Origin: BQJU01 sp964015035
GTDB taxonomy: Bacteria > Bacteroidota > Bacteroidia > Chitinophagales > Saprospiraceae
Length of the DNA: 64,000 nucleotides
Assembly: GCA_964015035.1 (NCBI GenBank)
Contig: CAXHCA010000011.1
Location: 1-64,000 of the forward strand
Reading direction: 5' to 3'
Shown: piece after piece, positions 17,997-26,609 of the stretch
Layout of the letters: each line of letters opens with the position of its first letter
Numbering within the stretch: position 1 is the stretch's first letter
Notes under the pieces: generated by a model
The model's database searches: none
What the model saw: the letters and a program-made list of their open reading frames with translations, nothing else
Told to the model about the DNA's origin: nothing
Translations under genes and position numbers: made by a program

Positions 17997-18046
17997 TTAT
18001 GGGATAAAAATACACCTTCAGTCAAGGCACAATTGCATTCAGCCCC

Positions 18047-18943
18047 CTAAACACGATACTTCCGCCAACGATGCGCCTCTCTGTCCATCAATTTGAGGTA
18101 TTTTTCCGGCGGATCTATTTTTACATGGATCACTTGTTGGTGAATGGGATGCATGAAAACCAACTCGGTGGCGCAGAGAAACATGCCTTTGCCCTTTAAA
18201 ATTTTGCCGGAAGGGCCATATAGTTTATCGCCTAAAATAGGATGACCTATGCTGGAAAGGTGAATCCTGATTTGGTGGGTGCGCCCCGTTTGTGGAAACA
18301 CATCTAATAAGGCGAGGTATTCGCTGCGCAGGGAAGGCACTTTTTGAAGCAGATAGTATTGGGTCAACGCCATCTTGCCATCAATAGGGGTATCAATGGT
18401 TCCTTGAGTAGGAATATCCCCCATGACAATGGCATTGTAGCGTTTTTTGATGGTTTTGTGTTCAAACTGACGACCCAGATCCTGACAAGCGCGAGCACTC
18501 TTGGCCACGATGACTAAACCACTGGTCAGGCTATCAAGTCGGTGTACGGGGCGAATTTGCAGGAGGGCATCAGCCTGGGACGTAGGATGAAGATTGAAGG
18601 CCAATGCATTTTGTAGGGTACGAAATTGGTTGCCATTGACCACCAATCCGGCTGGTTTGTTGACCACAGCCAGGAAATCATCTTCGTAAATGACTTCGAG
18701 TTTGAGTGGGAAGACTTTGGCGGGTATTCTTTTTTCGTCGATCAGTTCAATCGTCTGTCCGGCTTCGACCCAGCGACCGCTTTGAGCAGGGGCGCCATTC
18801 ACGTGAACGGCGCCTCGCTTAATGGCTTTTTTCATTCCTTTCCGAGAAGGAATAAACTCGGTGAAAATGCGTGGTGCATAATCACTTAATCGAATTCGTT
18901 CAATGCCTTCCGGTACAAGATGAGATTGCAGAATCCTGGACAC
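18047..18943 (-). CDS. RluA-family pseudouridine synthase with S4 domain
   Basis: 298 residues. An N-terminal S4-like RNA-binding domain (about 18-75) is followed by the catalytic RluA domain with the HRLDSLTSGLV motif whose Asp is the nucleophile, and later GRTHQIRIHLSSIGHPILGD. It would isomerise uridines in rRNA or tRNA; the position is not predictable. It begins 10 bp after the sigma-factor stop codon, so the two genes are likely co-transcribed. Confidence 0.92.
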   Translation of the reverse strand: MSRILQSHLVPEGIERIRLSDYAPRIFTEFIPSRKGMKKAIKRGAVHVNGAPAQSGRWVEAGQTIELIDEKRIPAKVFPLKLEVIYEDDFLAVVNKPAGLVVNGNQFRTLQNALAFNLHPTSQADALLQIRPVHRLDSLTSGLVIVAKSARACQDLGRQFEHKTIKKRYNAIVMGDIPTQGTIDTPIDGKMALTQYYLLQKVPSLRSEYLALLDVFPQTGRTHQIRIHLSSIGHPILGDKLYGPSGKILKGKGMFLCATELVFMHPIHQQVIHVKIDPPEKYLKLMDREAHRWRKYRV

Positions 18944-18953
18944 TCATGTTACT

Positions 18954-19823
18954 TTAGGAGTTCATAAAAAGATCCTTGTCCGTGTGTAGCTTTCTTCTCA
19001 ACTTACGCAGGGCTCTGTCCCGAATCTGGCGTATTCTCTCGCGGCTGAGGTCTAGGCTTTCGCCAATATCCTGTAGGCTGTGGGCCCGCTTGCGCTGAAT
19101 GCCGTAATGCATGGATAAGACCTCCACCTCGCGTGGACTCAATTGCGTCAGCAAGTGTTGCATCGCAATTTGTAAAGATTCTTTTTCCGCCAATTGTGCA
19201 TCGGGGCTTTGGGCATCGTTGTCGGCAAGAACCGTTTCCAGCGGTGAACTATCGTCAGAACTGTCTAAAGGTTCACTGAGGGAACGGCAATTTTTGTACT
19301 GACTTAAGCAGCGTTCTATTTCGCCACTTTCCATATCCATGGATTCTGCCAGCTCCTCCGCGCTAGGTTCCCGTTCCAGTGCCTGGTAGAGTTCGTTGCG
19401 TTGACGGTATACTTGTTGGGATTTGGACAACTGGCTAATGGGTAGCCGAATTTTCTTCCCTTTCTCATTGAGAGCTTGTAAAATACCTTGTCTGATCCAC
19501 CACACGGCATAAGAAATAAACTTAAATCCGCGGGTTTCATCAAATCGCTGTGCTGCCCGAACCAGACCGATATTGCCTTCGTTGATTAAATCATCGAGGC
19601 TCATGCCTGTGTTCTGGTACTGCTTGGCTACGGAAATGACAAATCGCAGGTTGCACTGTATGATCTTGCGCAGTGCCATCTGATCACCTTCCTTGAAGCG
19701 CTTGAATAAAGCCAATTCCTCATCTGCACTCAGTACATCGTAGCGAGATACCTCGGTAAGGTACTTTTCGATCGATTTACTATCTCTCCTCGTTATGGAA
19801 TTAGTGATGACTAATGCTCGCAT
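18954..19823 (-). CDS. RpoD-like sigma-70 family factor
   Basis: 289 residues, the short form seen in Bacteroidota (no region 1.1). Regions 1.2/2 are recognised by EKYLTEVSRYDVLSADEE, NLRFVISVAKQYQNTGMSLD and FDETRGFKFISYAVWWIRQ. Regions 3 and 4 end in SLDLSRERIRQIRDRALRKL. Right after region 2.4 the sequence reads NEKGKKIRLPISQ where I expect QSRIVRLPLNQ in the housekeeping RpoD of the phylum, so this may be a second, group 2 paralogue. Its promoters are presumably of the TAnnTTTG kind or a variant. Confidence 0.88.
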   Translation of the reverse strand: MRALVITNSITRRDSKSIEKYLTEVSRYDVLSADEELALFKRFKEGDQMALRKIIQCNLRFVISVAKQYQNTGMSLDDLINEGNIGLVRAAQRFDETRGFKFISYAVWWIRQGILQALNEKGKKIRLPISQLSKSQQVYRQRNELYQALEREPSAEELAESMDMESGEIERCLSQYKNCRSLSEPLDSSDDSSPLETVLADNDAQSPDAQLAEKESLQIAMQHLLTQLSPREVEVLSMHYGIQRKRAHSLQDIGESLDLSRERIRQIRDRALRKLRRKLHTDKDLFMNS

Positions 19824-20280
19824 ATATGAATTATTGTTTAATAAAATGTGCTGTCAGGCACACTGTTGTTCCAGAAATATCTTTGCCAGATCTAATGAAT
19901 AATGATAAAAAGGATCAGGCACTTGTTGGATTTTCGAATCGCTATGGGGAAACAATGAACATACTCTATCAATTTTGAAGGTCATTATATTGGTCAAGAA
20001 AATTGTTTTCCAACGCTCTGTTGATGATAAAGTACATAAATTGTCAGAGAACCACAGTCAATAATGGGTCTGGCAGAATGGGTTTGAGATCAATGGTGCT
20101 TTGTGTCGCCCTCAGGGCATGGTCTTCTGATTCTATGATATAAGCATAATAGCACGGGCACACAATACTACATAAAATCCAAGCTGATCTTTCGCTTAAA
20201 GGGGGCTGATATGTTCGTCCACCTCTTTTATAACGCTATCTGTTTGAAATCAGTTCATTATCAAAGGAATAATTCAACAT
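19824..20280. other. 457-bp intergenic region
   Basis: Upstream region of the sigma-factor gene and downstream of the ATP-grasp gene. A TATCTTTG box occurs on the plus strand near 19888-19895 but points away from any called gene. No coding frame, terminator or RNA gene was recognised. Confidence 0.4.
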
Positions 20281-21381
20281 TTAAATTAGTTTTTTTAGGT
20301 TGCGGCTGTATTGTAAATATTGGGTCAATCCATTGAATGCTTCCTTCAGCGAAACCACTCTGACGCCCTGGGCGCGGTTTTGCTGACTGATTTGATAAAT
20401 GATGTGCCAAGAGTGAAAAATTTCGCGGTAGGCTTTAAGTAGAGGATAGCCGGTAGCATAAATATGTGCCAGTTCTGCCCCCACCCCGTTTATTTCTACA
20501 ACCTGAAAAATACCCTTTTTTAAATCCTGAAGAGAAGGTGTCTTTAGATCTACCCGCCCCAGGTAAATCTCCTCCAGTTGTTGAAAGAAATGATCAAAAG
20601 TTTGGGTGAGTGTTGCATCTACCTCCGCACGAAAGTCATGGAAAATGGCCCCTTGGGCGTGATTACCTATATACGAAAGAATTTCGATCTCACCAACTTG
20701 CGGAACTTCTGCCAGTTTTGCGGGGGGCAACAATGGTTTGAGCGTGTCTGCAAAGTAAGTCAGCCGCCGATCCCGATCCATCAGTTGCTCCACGGAGTGG
20801 ATACCATCGCCGACTACCGAGGGATATTCTTTGTGCACCAATGAAAGGATTTTACCTTTGGGAGCATTGGGGAAGCGATAGTAATAAACACTGTACTCCT
20901 CTTCGTAAGCAATGGCCTGCTGAATCACCATGGGAATCTTAATGGACTCAAAATGTGCCAGTAGTGTTTCTGGATTGTCTATTTTTTTGACCAATCGCCC
21001 GCGTTTCCCCACATCTGGTTTGGCGAAAATCGGAAATTGCAATTGAGGAATTATTTGCGTCAATTGCTCTATTTGATGAGGGGCCAGATAAAAGGTCTTT
21101 GGTAAATAGGCAGCTGGAATTTTTTGGTAGATGGCATGTTTTGATTCCCCACTAATGCCACCCCCCTGAATCCCCGGATTGGTCGCGGCAAAAAAGATAG
21201 GAGATCTGGCTTTTAAACTCAGGTAAATCCAATAGATGAAAACGGGGAAATAGATGAGTAAAAATGGCCAGTATTCCCATCGTGACCACTTGAGTTGCCA
21301 ATTTTTCCAGCTATTCGCAATCCACCATCTTGTTGCGGAGGGGGAGGTCTTGGTGTTTGGTTTGCCCATTGAGTAAATCAT
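20281..21381 (-). CDS. Membrane-anchored ATP-grasp protein
   Basis: 366 residues. An aromatic-rich N-terminus with one or two membrane helices (about 38-58) precedes an ATP-grasp-like domain (about 90-320). Supporting features are FPIFAKPDVGKRG, the EYSVYYYRF strand, HKEYPSVVGDG and the metal-ligand-like VVEINGVGAE, as in D-Ala-D-Ala-ligase-type folds. The reaction, an ATP-dependent carboxylate-amine ligation, is inferred from the fold only. The start overlaps the NRDE gene by 71 bp, and there is no later in-frame Met before the ATP-grasp core. Confidence 0.7.
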   Translation of the reverse strand: MIYSMGKPNTKTSPSATRWWIANSWKNWQLKWSRWEYWPFLLIYFPVFIYWIYLSLKARSPIFFAATNPGIQGGGISGESKHAIYQKIPAAYLPKTFYLAPHQIEQLTQIIPQLQFPIFAKPDVGKRGRLVKKIDNPETLLAHFESIKIPMVIQQAIAYEEEYSVYYYRFPNAPKGKILSLVHKEYPSVVGDGIHSVEQLMDRDRRLTYFADTLKPLLPPAKLAEVPQVGEIEILSYIGNHAQGAIFHDFRAEVDATLTQTFDHFFQQLEEIYLGRVDLKTPSLQDLKKGIFQVVEINGVGAELAHIYATGYPLLKAYREIFHSWHIIYQISQQNRAQGVRVVSLKEAFNGLTQYLQYSRNLKKLI

Positions 21382-22042
21382 GGTAGTCCATCTTTAATTG
21401 GCCGGATGATTTAATAATTTGTGTAACGCTGACCGTTTTCACAATGCCATCTCTGTCCATAACCACATCATTCCAGGGATCTCCATCACCGGCAGTCCGA
21501 TGAAAATCAAGGATAGCATCAGGGCTATACTGTGGGTGCTGTTTTTTCCATTCCTCAAACCACCACTGTCGTTTTTGCCGGGCAGTTGCGTCGTAAAGCG
21601 TAGCAGAAGCCCAAATAAAGGGTTTGCCTCGATCTAAATGGGTAGGGTAGGTTTGGTATTCATCCCACCTTAATTCATACAGTTGCCCCTCATCGATGAT
21701 GATCATCGTGAAAGGCTCCATGCCTTGAAATTCATATTCGGCAAAAAATTGTTTAACGGATTGATATCGGAAAAGATCGAGCACCATTAACCCCCGGCTC
21801 CTGCGGTAAGGTGGCTCATGATGGTGTTTTTCAAAAGCACCATTTAGCAAACAAACCACCCGATTGGCATTGGAAATGGCAATCCAAGTGCCCCCGGCGG
21901 TAGTATCCTGAGGAAAACACAATTGTTGCTGGTCAATATCTTGTAGCGAAAGCTGTTTCGGAGAACGGGCAGGCTGTTCATCGCGATTGGACGTCAGAAT
22001 AAAGTTGTGGCTGCCCACCGGCAGATAGCTTACTGTACACAT
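21311..22042 (-). CDS. NRDE-family (TANGO2-like) protein
   Basis: 243 residues. It opens with MCTVSYLP and TSNRDEQPAR, the diagnostic Asn-Arg-Asp-Glu motif of the NRDE/TANGO2 family, whose N-terminal Cys2 suggests an Ntn-hydrolase-like fold. The biochemical role is unsettled; links to heme and lipid handling are reported for the eukaryotic relatives. Coupled with the downstream ATP-grasp gene by a 71-bp overlap. Confidence 0.88.
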   Translation of the reverse strand: MCTVSYLPVGSHNFILTSNRDEQPARSPKQLSLQDIDQQQLCFPQDTTAGGTWIAISNANRVVCLLNGAFEKHHHEPPYRRSRGLMVLDLFRYQSVKQFFAEYEFQGMEPFTMIIIDEGQLYELRWDEYQTYPTHLDRGKPFIWASATLYDATARQKRQWWFEEWKKQHPQYSPDAILDFHRTAGDGDPWNDVVMDRDGIVKTVSVTQIIKSSGQLKMDYHDLLNGQTKHQDLPLRNKMVDCE

Positions 22043-22084
22043 AGGTTGATGGATTGAACTATCCTAACTAACAGTACCAAAAGA

Positions 22085-22774
22085 TCAGGAGTTGTCCGCT
22101 GCTTCATACCAAACGATTACTTCGTCCGCATCCTTGCGCTTTAGGTCGGGAACATCGGCTTCTTTGGCAGGATACCCCACCGGGATCAAAAGGTATGGAC
22201 GCTCATTTTCCGGCCGGTCAAGTAGCTTTTGCAAAAAATTCATCGGACTGGGCGTATGCGTCAGGGCAACTAAACCGGCATTGTGAATGGCACTCAATAG
22301 AAATCCACAAGCCAACCCTACGGATTCGTTGACATAGTAATTTTTTGATTTTTTACCATCTTGGTCTAAGTCGTAGGCCTTTTTAAACACCACGATCAGA
22401 TAAGGGGCTACTTCGAGAAATGGCTTGTGCCAATCCGTGCCAAAGGGACGAAGATCTTCCAACCATTCGTCACTCATCCGGCCATGGTAGTTTTCGTATT
22501 CTTCTTTTTCAGCTGCTTCGCGAATTTTTTGTTTGAGGGCAGGATCAGAAACAACACAAAAAGTCCAGGGTTGCTTGTGTGCTCCCGAGGGGGCAGAGGA
22601 AGCAGTCATGATCAGATTTTCGATGATTTCACGCGGCAGCGGTTTGTCGGAAAACTCCCTTACCGTGCGGCGTTTGTCCATGTCTTGGTAGTATTCCCGA
22701 CTGCGGTTTAGAATTTCTTCCTTTGGGTACCGAATGCCCTTATAAGGAATAAATTTCGGCTTAGTCTTTTCCAT
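22085..22774 (-). CDS. Nitroreductase-family protein
   Basis: 229 residues from the ATG at 22774. An FMN-dependent oxidoreductase with RRTVREFSDKPLPREIIENL (FMN phosphate site) and SAPSGAHKQPWTFCVV. It has the long N-terminus seen in the iodotyrosine-deiodinase-like branch, but the substrate cannot be assigned. The longer open frame to 22834 would place the -7 box inside the coding sequence, so the internal start is preferred. Confidence 0.85.
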   Translation of the reverse strand: MEKTKPKFIPYKGIRYPKEEILNRSREYYQDMDKRRTVREFSDKPLPREIIENLIMTASSAPSGAHKQPWTFCVVSDPALKQKIREAAEKEEYENYHGRMSDEWLEDLRPFGTDWHKPFLEVAPYLIVVFKKAYDLDQDGKKSKNYYVNESVGLACGFLLSAIHNAGLVALTHTPSPMNFLQKLLDRPENERPYLLIPVGYPAKEADVPDLKRKDADEVIVWYEAADNS

Positions 22775-22792
22775 TATCTTGGGTTGTGGGTG

Positions 22793-22800
22793 CAAAGATA
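22793..22800 (-). promoter_or_regulatory. -7 promoter box of the nitroreductase gene
   Basis: TATCTTTG on the minus strand matches the Bacteroidota -7 consensus TAnnTTTG and lies about 19 bp upstream of the start at 22774. The -33 element is not obvious. Confidence 0.45.
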
Positions 22801-22838
22801 GAATCCGGCAGCAGAATTCGGGTGGTTTCACCATAAAT

Positions 22839-23531
22839 TTATGGGGTTGAATTACTTACGGGCAGAATTTTACCATTAAAAAAGCGATGACCATGTTGAG
22901 CAAACCAAGCGACATAATGCCCCATATCTTCACTAGCTACAGATGCCTGATACCCTGGAAAAGCTTCTGACAGCATCTCAGTTTGTACGGCTCCTAATGC
23001 CAGACAATTGAAGGCAAGTCCCTGCGCTTTGTATTCCTCCGCCAGGCACTCCGTTAGGTTGGCCAAGGCTGCTTTGCTGGCGCTATAAGCCGAAAGCCCT
23101 GGAAATTTGCTGCTCCCCTGGTACCCGCTCATACTACCGATGCTGACTACATGTCCCTGCTGTGCCGCCAATAATAGGGGCATCAGTAACCTGAGCAGAT
23201 CAACAACTCCAAAGAGATTGGTGGCGAATGTGTTTTCCCAATCTGCTCGACTCAGGGAGGCAAAGGGTTTACTGTACAACTGCCCGGCATTGTTGATCAA
23301 TATATCAATGCACTGCCATGAATTGACTTTCTGTAATAGACCTTCAGGGTTCGGTTTGGTGAGATCGTACGCCAACCAGTCAATGTTACCATGCTCGCAA
23401 TCTCTGGCTAATGCTTGTAGCCCTTCCTCATTGCGCGAAAGCGCCAGAATCTGATGTTCCTTATTCTTGGCAAATGTTTTGGCGGCTTCATAGCCTATTC
23501 CTCGGCTGGCACCGGTAATAATGATTTTCAT
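22839..23531 (-). CDS. Short-chain dehydrogenase/reductase
   Basis: 230 residues. A classical SDR with the cofactor motif TGASRGIG (6-13), NNAG (about 80) and the catalytic pair in SAYSASKAAL (YxxxK). The ending is short. Substrate unknown. It lies 10 bp downstream of the FG-GAP protein gene on the same strand and 65 bp before the nitroreductase start, and may be co-transcribed with the former. Confidence 0.9.
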   Translation of the reverse strand: MKIIITGASRGIGYEAAKTFAKNKEHQILALSRNEEGLQALARDCEHGNIDWLAYDLTKPNPEGLLQKVNSWQCIDILINNAGQLYSKPFASLSRADWENTFATNLFGVVDLLRLLMPLLLAAQQGHVVSIGSMSGYQGSSKFPGLSAYSASKAALANLTECLAEEYKAQGLAFNCLALGAVQTEMLSEAFPGYQASVASEDMGHYVAWFAQHGHRFFNGKILPVSNSTP

Positions 23532-23540
23532 AATACGGGG

Positions 23541-25268
23541 TTAGTACCTGTTTTGACAAATGACCTTTCGGGAAATAACGCCTCTTTCCGTAGTAATTTT
23601 TAAGCAATAGCTGCCTGCTGGCAGGGAGGGCAAGTGGATCATCCATTCCTGACCGGTCGGTGCAACTTCACGGAGACGTTCCTGCCCAAAGGCATCATAT
23701 ACGGCGTAGTGGTCGATTGCTAAGGCCTCGTTCAGCACTATCTTAAATGATTCCGAGAAGGGGTTTGGGAAAACGCGGATATTGGTTGGCCCAAGCACCT
23801 CTTGAGTTGGCACTACCGTTACTGTTACGGGAGTAATATCTTGATTTTCTACAATGGCATAGGTTTGATCTACGGCGACTTGCTCGTAGCTTTCTTCCAA
23901 ACCATTGGGCCAGCGAATGAATAGCTGATCGATGACCTCATGCTCCCCTAGGCCAAAGTGCAAAGTCAGGCTGTTTTGGCTGGCGTAACCAGAACCCCCG
24001 GCTACTTCGTCGGTATACCGATCTTCTCCACAGATGATTTGCACCCGGGCACCAATCGCACTGCGGTTGCTGATCGTACCGGTGAGTTGTAGATTGACCC
24101 AATGGTTGTCAGCATTGCTCTGGTTGATGAGCAACTGATTACCCACGGAACCACCCCGGTTATTGACAAAAACGTCTACCTGACCATCGCGGTTGACATC
24201 GCTGGTGGCGACACCATAGCTGCCTTCCATACTTGAAATGATGGTGCCTTCGCTAACCAGGGTAAAGGTATTGTCGCCCATATTTTGATACATCAGATTG
24301 GGCTCCGGAGAAAAATAGCTGTCATTGACCACATAAATATCTTGCCAGCCATCATTATTAAAATCAAGGAACGTAGTCCCCCAGCCCATACCGAGATCCA
24401 TGATGGCCGCACTTTCTGAAATATTGGAGAAGGTGCCATCTGCATTATTGAGCAACAAGGTATTCTCAAAGCGGTTGGTAATGTAAAGGTCCAGCCAGCC
24501 ATCGTTGTTGATGTCACCAAAGTCTACCCCCATCCCTTCTCCTGCAACATTTGTTCCCGAACTTTCCGAGACGTCGGTGAAATGGCCGCTGCCATCGTTT
24601 TGATAAAGAATATTGGCTTGATTGCCGTCGTGGGTCAGGTAAAGATCAGGATCACCATCATTATCGTAGTCGAGAAATACAGCCCCCATGGAGATTTGCT
24701 GGTCCAATGCCCCGGAAGCTTCCGTCACATCGGTGAAGGTGAGGTCGCCATTGTTTTTATAGAGGATGTTTTCCTGATTTAATCGGGCCAGATACAGGTC
24801 AAGGAAGCCATCCTGATCAATATCGGCAAAGAGCGCTGCCCGAACCTTATTACCTTGATAGACTCCTGCCGTATACCCGATTTCTGAAAAAGTGGCATCG
24901 CCATTATTTAGGAAAAGCAGGTGATCATCGGTTTGGCTACTGACAAATAAATCCAGCCAGCCGTCATTGTTGATATCGCCCCATACACACATGCCGTGCA
25001 TACTCGGATAGACCTCAATGCCTACTTCTTGTGCTTTTTCCAGAAAGGAACCATCCATTTGCTGTTCATACAATAGAATGCGTTCCAATTGTGGATAAAC
25101 CAGGATGTCTTCCCTACCGTCATTATTGTAATCTGCAAAAGCTACGCCATAATTTTTACCAACGTGATCAACGCCAAGTACCGGTGCCATATCCTGGAAG
25201 ACGACCTGTCCATGTCCATAATTAAATAGTCCACCTAAAAATAGAATGAACGATAAAAATCTTTTCAT
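23541..25268 (-). CDS. FG-GAP/VCBS repeat protein with ASPIC/UnbV and T9SS sorting domain
   Basis: 575 residues. Signal peptide (about 1-20). Roughly seven FG-GAP/VCBS blades, each with the calcium-loop signature DYNNDGREDILV, DINNDGWLDLFV, DIDQDGFLDLYL and similar, form a beta-propeller over about 25-390. An ASPIC/UnbV-like segment (RWPNGLEESYEQV) follows, then a ~80-residue type A T9SS domain (IRVFPNPFSESFKIVL ...). A secreted, probably calcium-bound surface protein. It belongs to the CRTAC1-like group; the ligand is unknown. Confidence 0.9.
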   Translation of the reverse strand: MKRFLSFILFLGGLFNYGHGQVVFQDMAPVLGVDHVGKNYGVAFADYNNDGREDILVYPQLERILLYEQQMDGSFLEKAQEVGIEVYPSMHGMCVWGDINNDGWLDLFVSSQTDDHLLFLNNGDATFSEIGYTAGVYQGNKVRAALFADIDQDGFLDLYLARLNQENILYKNNGDLTFTDVTEASGALDQQISMGAVFLDYDNDGDPDLYLTHDGNQANILYQNDGSGHFTDVSESSGTNVAGEGMGVDFGDINNDGWLDLYITNRFENTLLLNNADGTFSNISESAAIMDLGMGWGTTFLDFNNDGWQDIYVVNDSYFSPEPNLMYQNMGDNTFTLVSEGTIISSMEGSYGVATSDVNRDGQVDVFVNNRGGSVGNQLLINQSNADNHWVNLQLTGTISNRSAIGARVQIICGEDRYTDEVAGGSGYASQNSLTLHFGLGEHEVIDQLFIRWPNGLEESYEQVAVDQTYAIVENQDITPVTVTVVPTQEVLGPTNIRVFPNPFSESFKIVLNEALAIDHYAVYDAFGQERLREVAPTGQEWMIHLPSLPAGSYCLKITTERGVISRKVICQNRY

Positions 25269-25278
25269 CGCAACTGAA

Positions 25279-26055
25279 TTATGCCCCTTTAAAGATCGGT
25301 TTTCTCTTCTCTAAAAATGCATTAACGCCCTCTTGGAAATCGGCGGTCAACCCTGCGGTTGCTTGGAGTTGGTCTTCCACAGCCAGCTGAGTATCCAAAT
25401 CGTTGGTCAGGGAGTGGTTCAGCGCGCGTTTGGTCAGTCCAAGCCCTATCGTCGGCATTTGCGCTAACTTTGTCGCTAGTTTCCAAGCGTCTTCTGCGAA
25501 GGTTTCCGCAGGCAATACTTTGTAGATCATCCCGAGTTCCTCGGCTTCGGTGGCGCTAACCTTATCGCCCAACATCATCAAGGCAGTAGCCTTCTGTCTA
25601 CCGATCAGCCGTGGCAGAAAATACGTGCCTCCACTATCGGGAATCAATCCAATTTTGCTAAAAGCTTGAATAAAGCTGGCAGATTCACTGGCTACCGTAA
25701 TATCGCAGGCCAGGGCAATATTGGCGCCAGCTCCGGCAGCCACCCCATTAACGGCACAAACAACAGGTTTTTCCAGATTTCTGATCAATTTAATGATGGG
25801 ATTGTAGTGCTCCGTCAGGATCGTGGTGAGGGAGGGGCCATCTTCGGCAATCACCTCTTGCAGATCTTGGCCGGCACAAAAGGCTTTGCCCTCACCGGTT
25901 AGATAGACGGCTCGGATTTCGGCATCTTCCTCACAGGCTTTTAAATGTTCTTGTAGCCGCAACGCCATCTCCCGGTTGAAGCTATTAAAAACAGTTGGCC
26001 GGTTCAGGGTGATTCGGGCAACTTGATCGATTTTTTCAAATAAGATACTATCCAT
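25279..26055 (-). CDS. paaG: PaaG-like enoyl-CoA hydratase/isomerase
   Basis: 258 residues from ATG 26055. Crotonase fold with the oxyanion-hole segments GKAFCAGQDL and GVAAGAGANIALACD. The pattern GLIPDSGGTYFLPRLIGRQKA with Asp before SGG is typical of PaaG, which isomerises epoxyphenylacetyl-CoA to the oxepin in aerobic phenylacetate breakdown. It follows paaD at a 5-bp spacing; the alternative start at 26070 would overlap paaD by 10 bp. The remaining paa genes are not in the window. Confidence 0.87.
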   Translation of the reverse strand: MDSILFEKIDQVARITLNRPTVFNSFNREMALRLQEHLKACEEDAEIRAVYLTGEGKAFCAGQDLQEVIAEDGPSLTTILTEHYNPIIKLIRNLEKPVVCAVNGVAAGAGANIALACDITVASESASFIQAFSKIGLIPDSGGTYFLPRLIGRQKATALMMLGDKVSATEAEELGMIYKVLPAETFAEDAWKLATKLAQMPTIGLGLTKRALNHSLTNDLDTQLAVEDQLQATAGLTADFQEGVNAFLEKRKPIFKGA

Positions 26056-26060
26056 AGGTC

Positions 26061-26552
26061 TTAGTGGCATTTAAAATAATCAAATGGTTCCAGGCAGTCA
26101 TTGCACTGGTATAGTGATTTACAAGCGGTGGACCCAAATTGGCTGATCATCCGGGTATTATCGGATTTGCAATGTGGGCAGGACACTTTCCGCTCTTCTG
26201 CAAATAGGTCATTTTTGTTGGGGCTATTGGGAAGGGGAGGGGCAATACCATAGTCTTCCAATTTTTGGCGTCCTTGATCGGTTAGCCAATCGGTGGTCCA
26301 GGGTGGACTAAGCACGGTAGTCACTTTCACCGGATCGATGCCATTTTCCTGCAAAGTGGCGCGAATGTTGATTTCGATGGTATTCATGGCCGGGCACCCC
26401 GAATAAGTAGGCGTGATGATTACTTCTACCAGGCTATCGTCATGGATTTTGACATCTCGGATGATGCCCAGGTCAACAACAGTGAGGACCGGGATTTCCG
26501 GGTCACTGACTGCTTCCAATAGCCGCCAGATTTCTGCTGTGGTTATCGTCAT
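26061..26552 (-). CDS. paaD: PaaD subunit/assembly factor of phenylacetyl-CoA epoxidase
   Basis: 163 residues. The N-terminal DUF59/MIP18-like domain (VSDPEIPVLTVVDLGIIRDV, TPTYSGCPAM) is followed by a C-terminal zinc ribbon CPHCKSDNTRMISQFGSTAC ... CNDCLEPFDYFKCH. This combination is specific to PaaD, which is thought to help mature the di-iron PaaABC epoxidase. paaA, paaB and paaC do not lie upstream here, so the epoxidase genes are probably elsewhere in the genome. Confidence 0.92.
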   Translation of the reverse strand: MTITTAEIWRLLEAVSDPEIPVLTVVDLGIIRDVKIHDDSLVEVIITPTYSGCPAMNTIEINIRATLQENGIDPVKVTTVLSPPWTTDWLTDQGRQKLEDYGIAPPLPNSPNKNDLFAEERKVSCPHCKSDNTRMISQFGSTACKSLYQCNDCLEPFDYFKCH

Positions 26553-26609
26553 GGTTAAGGCTTTTTAATAATAACAGCAAAAAAGTCAATTGGTTAGTCT
26601 TCTTCTCCT

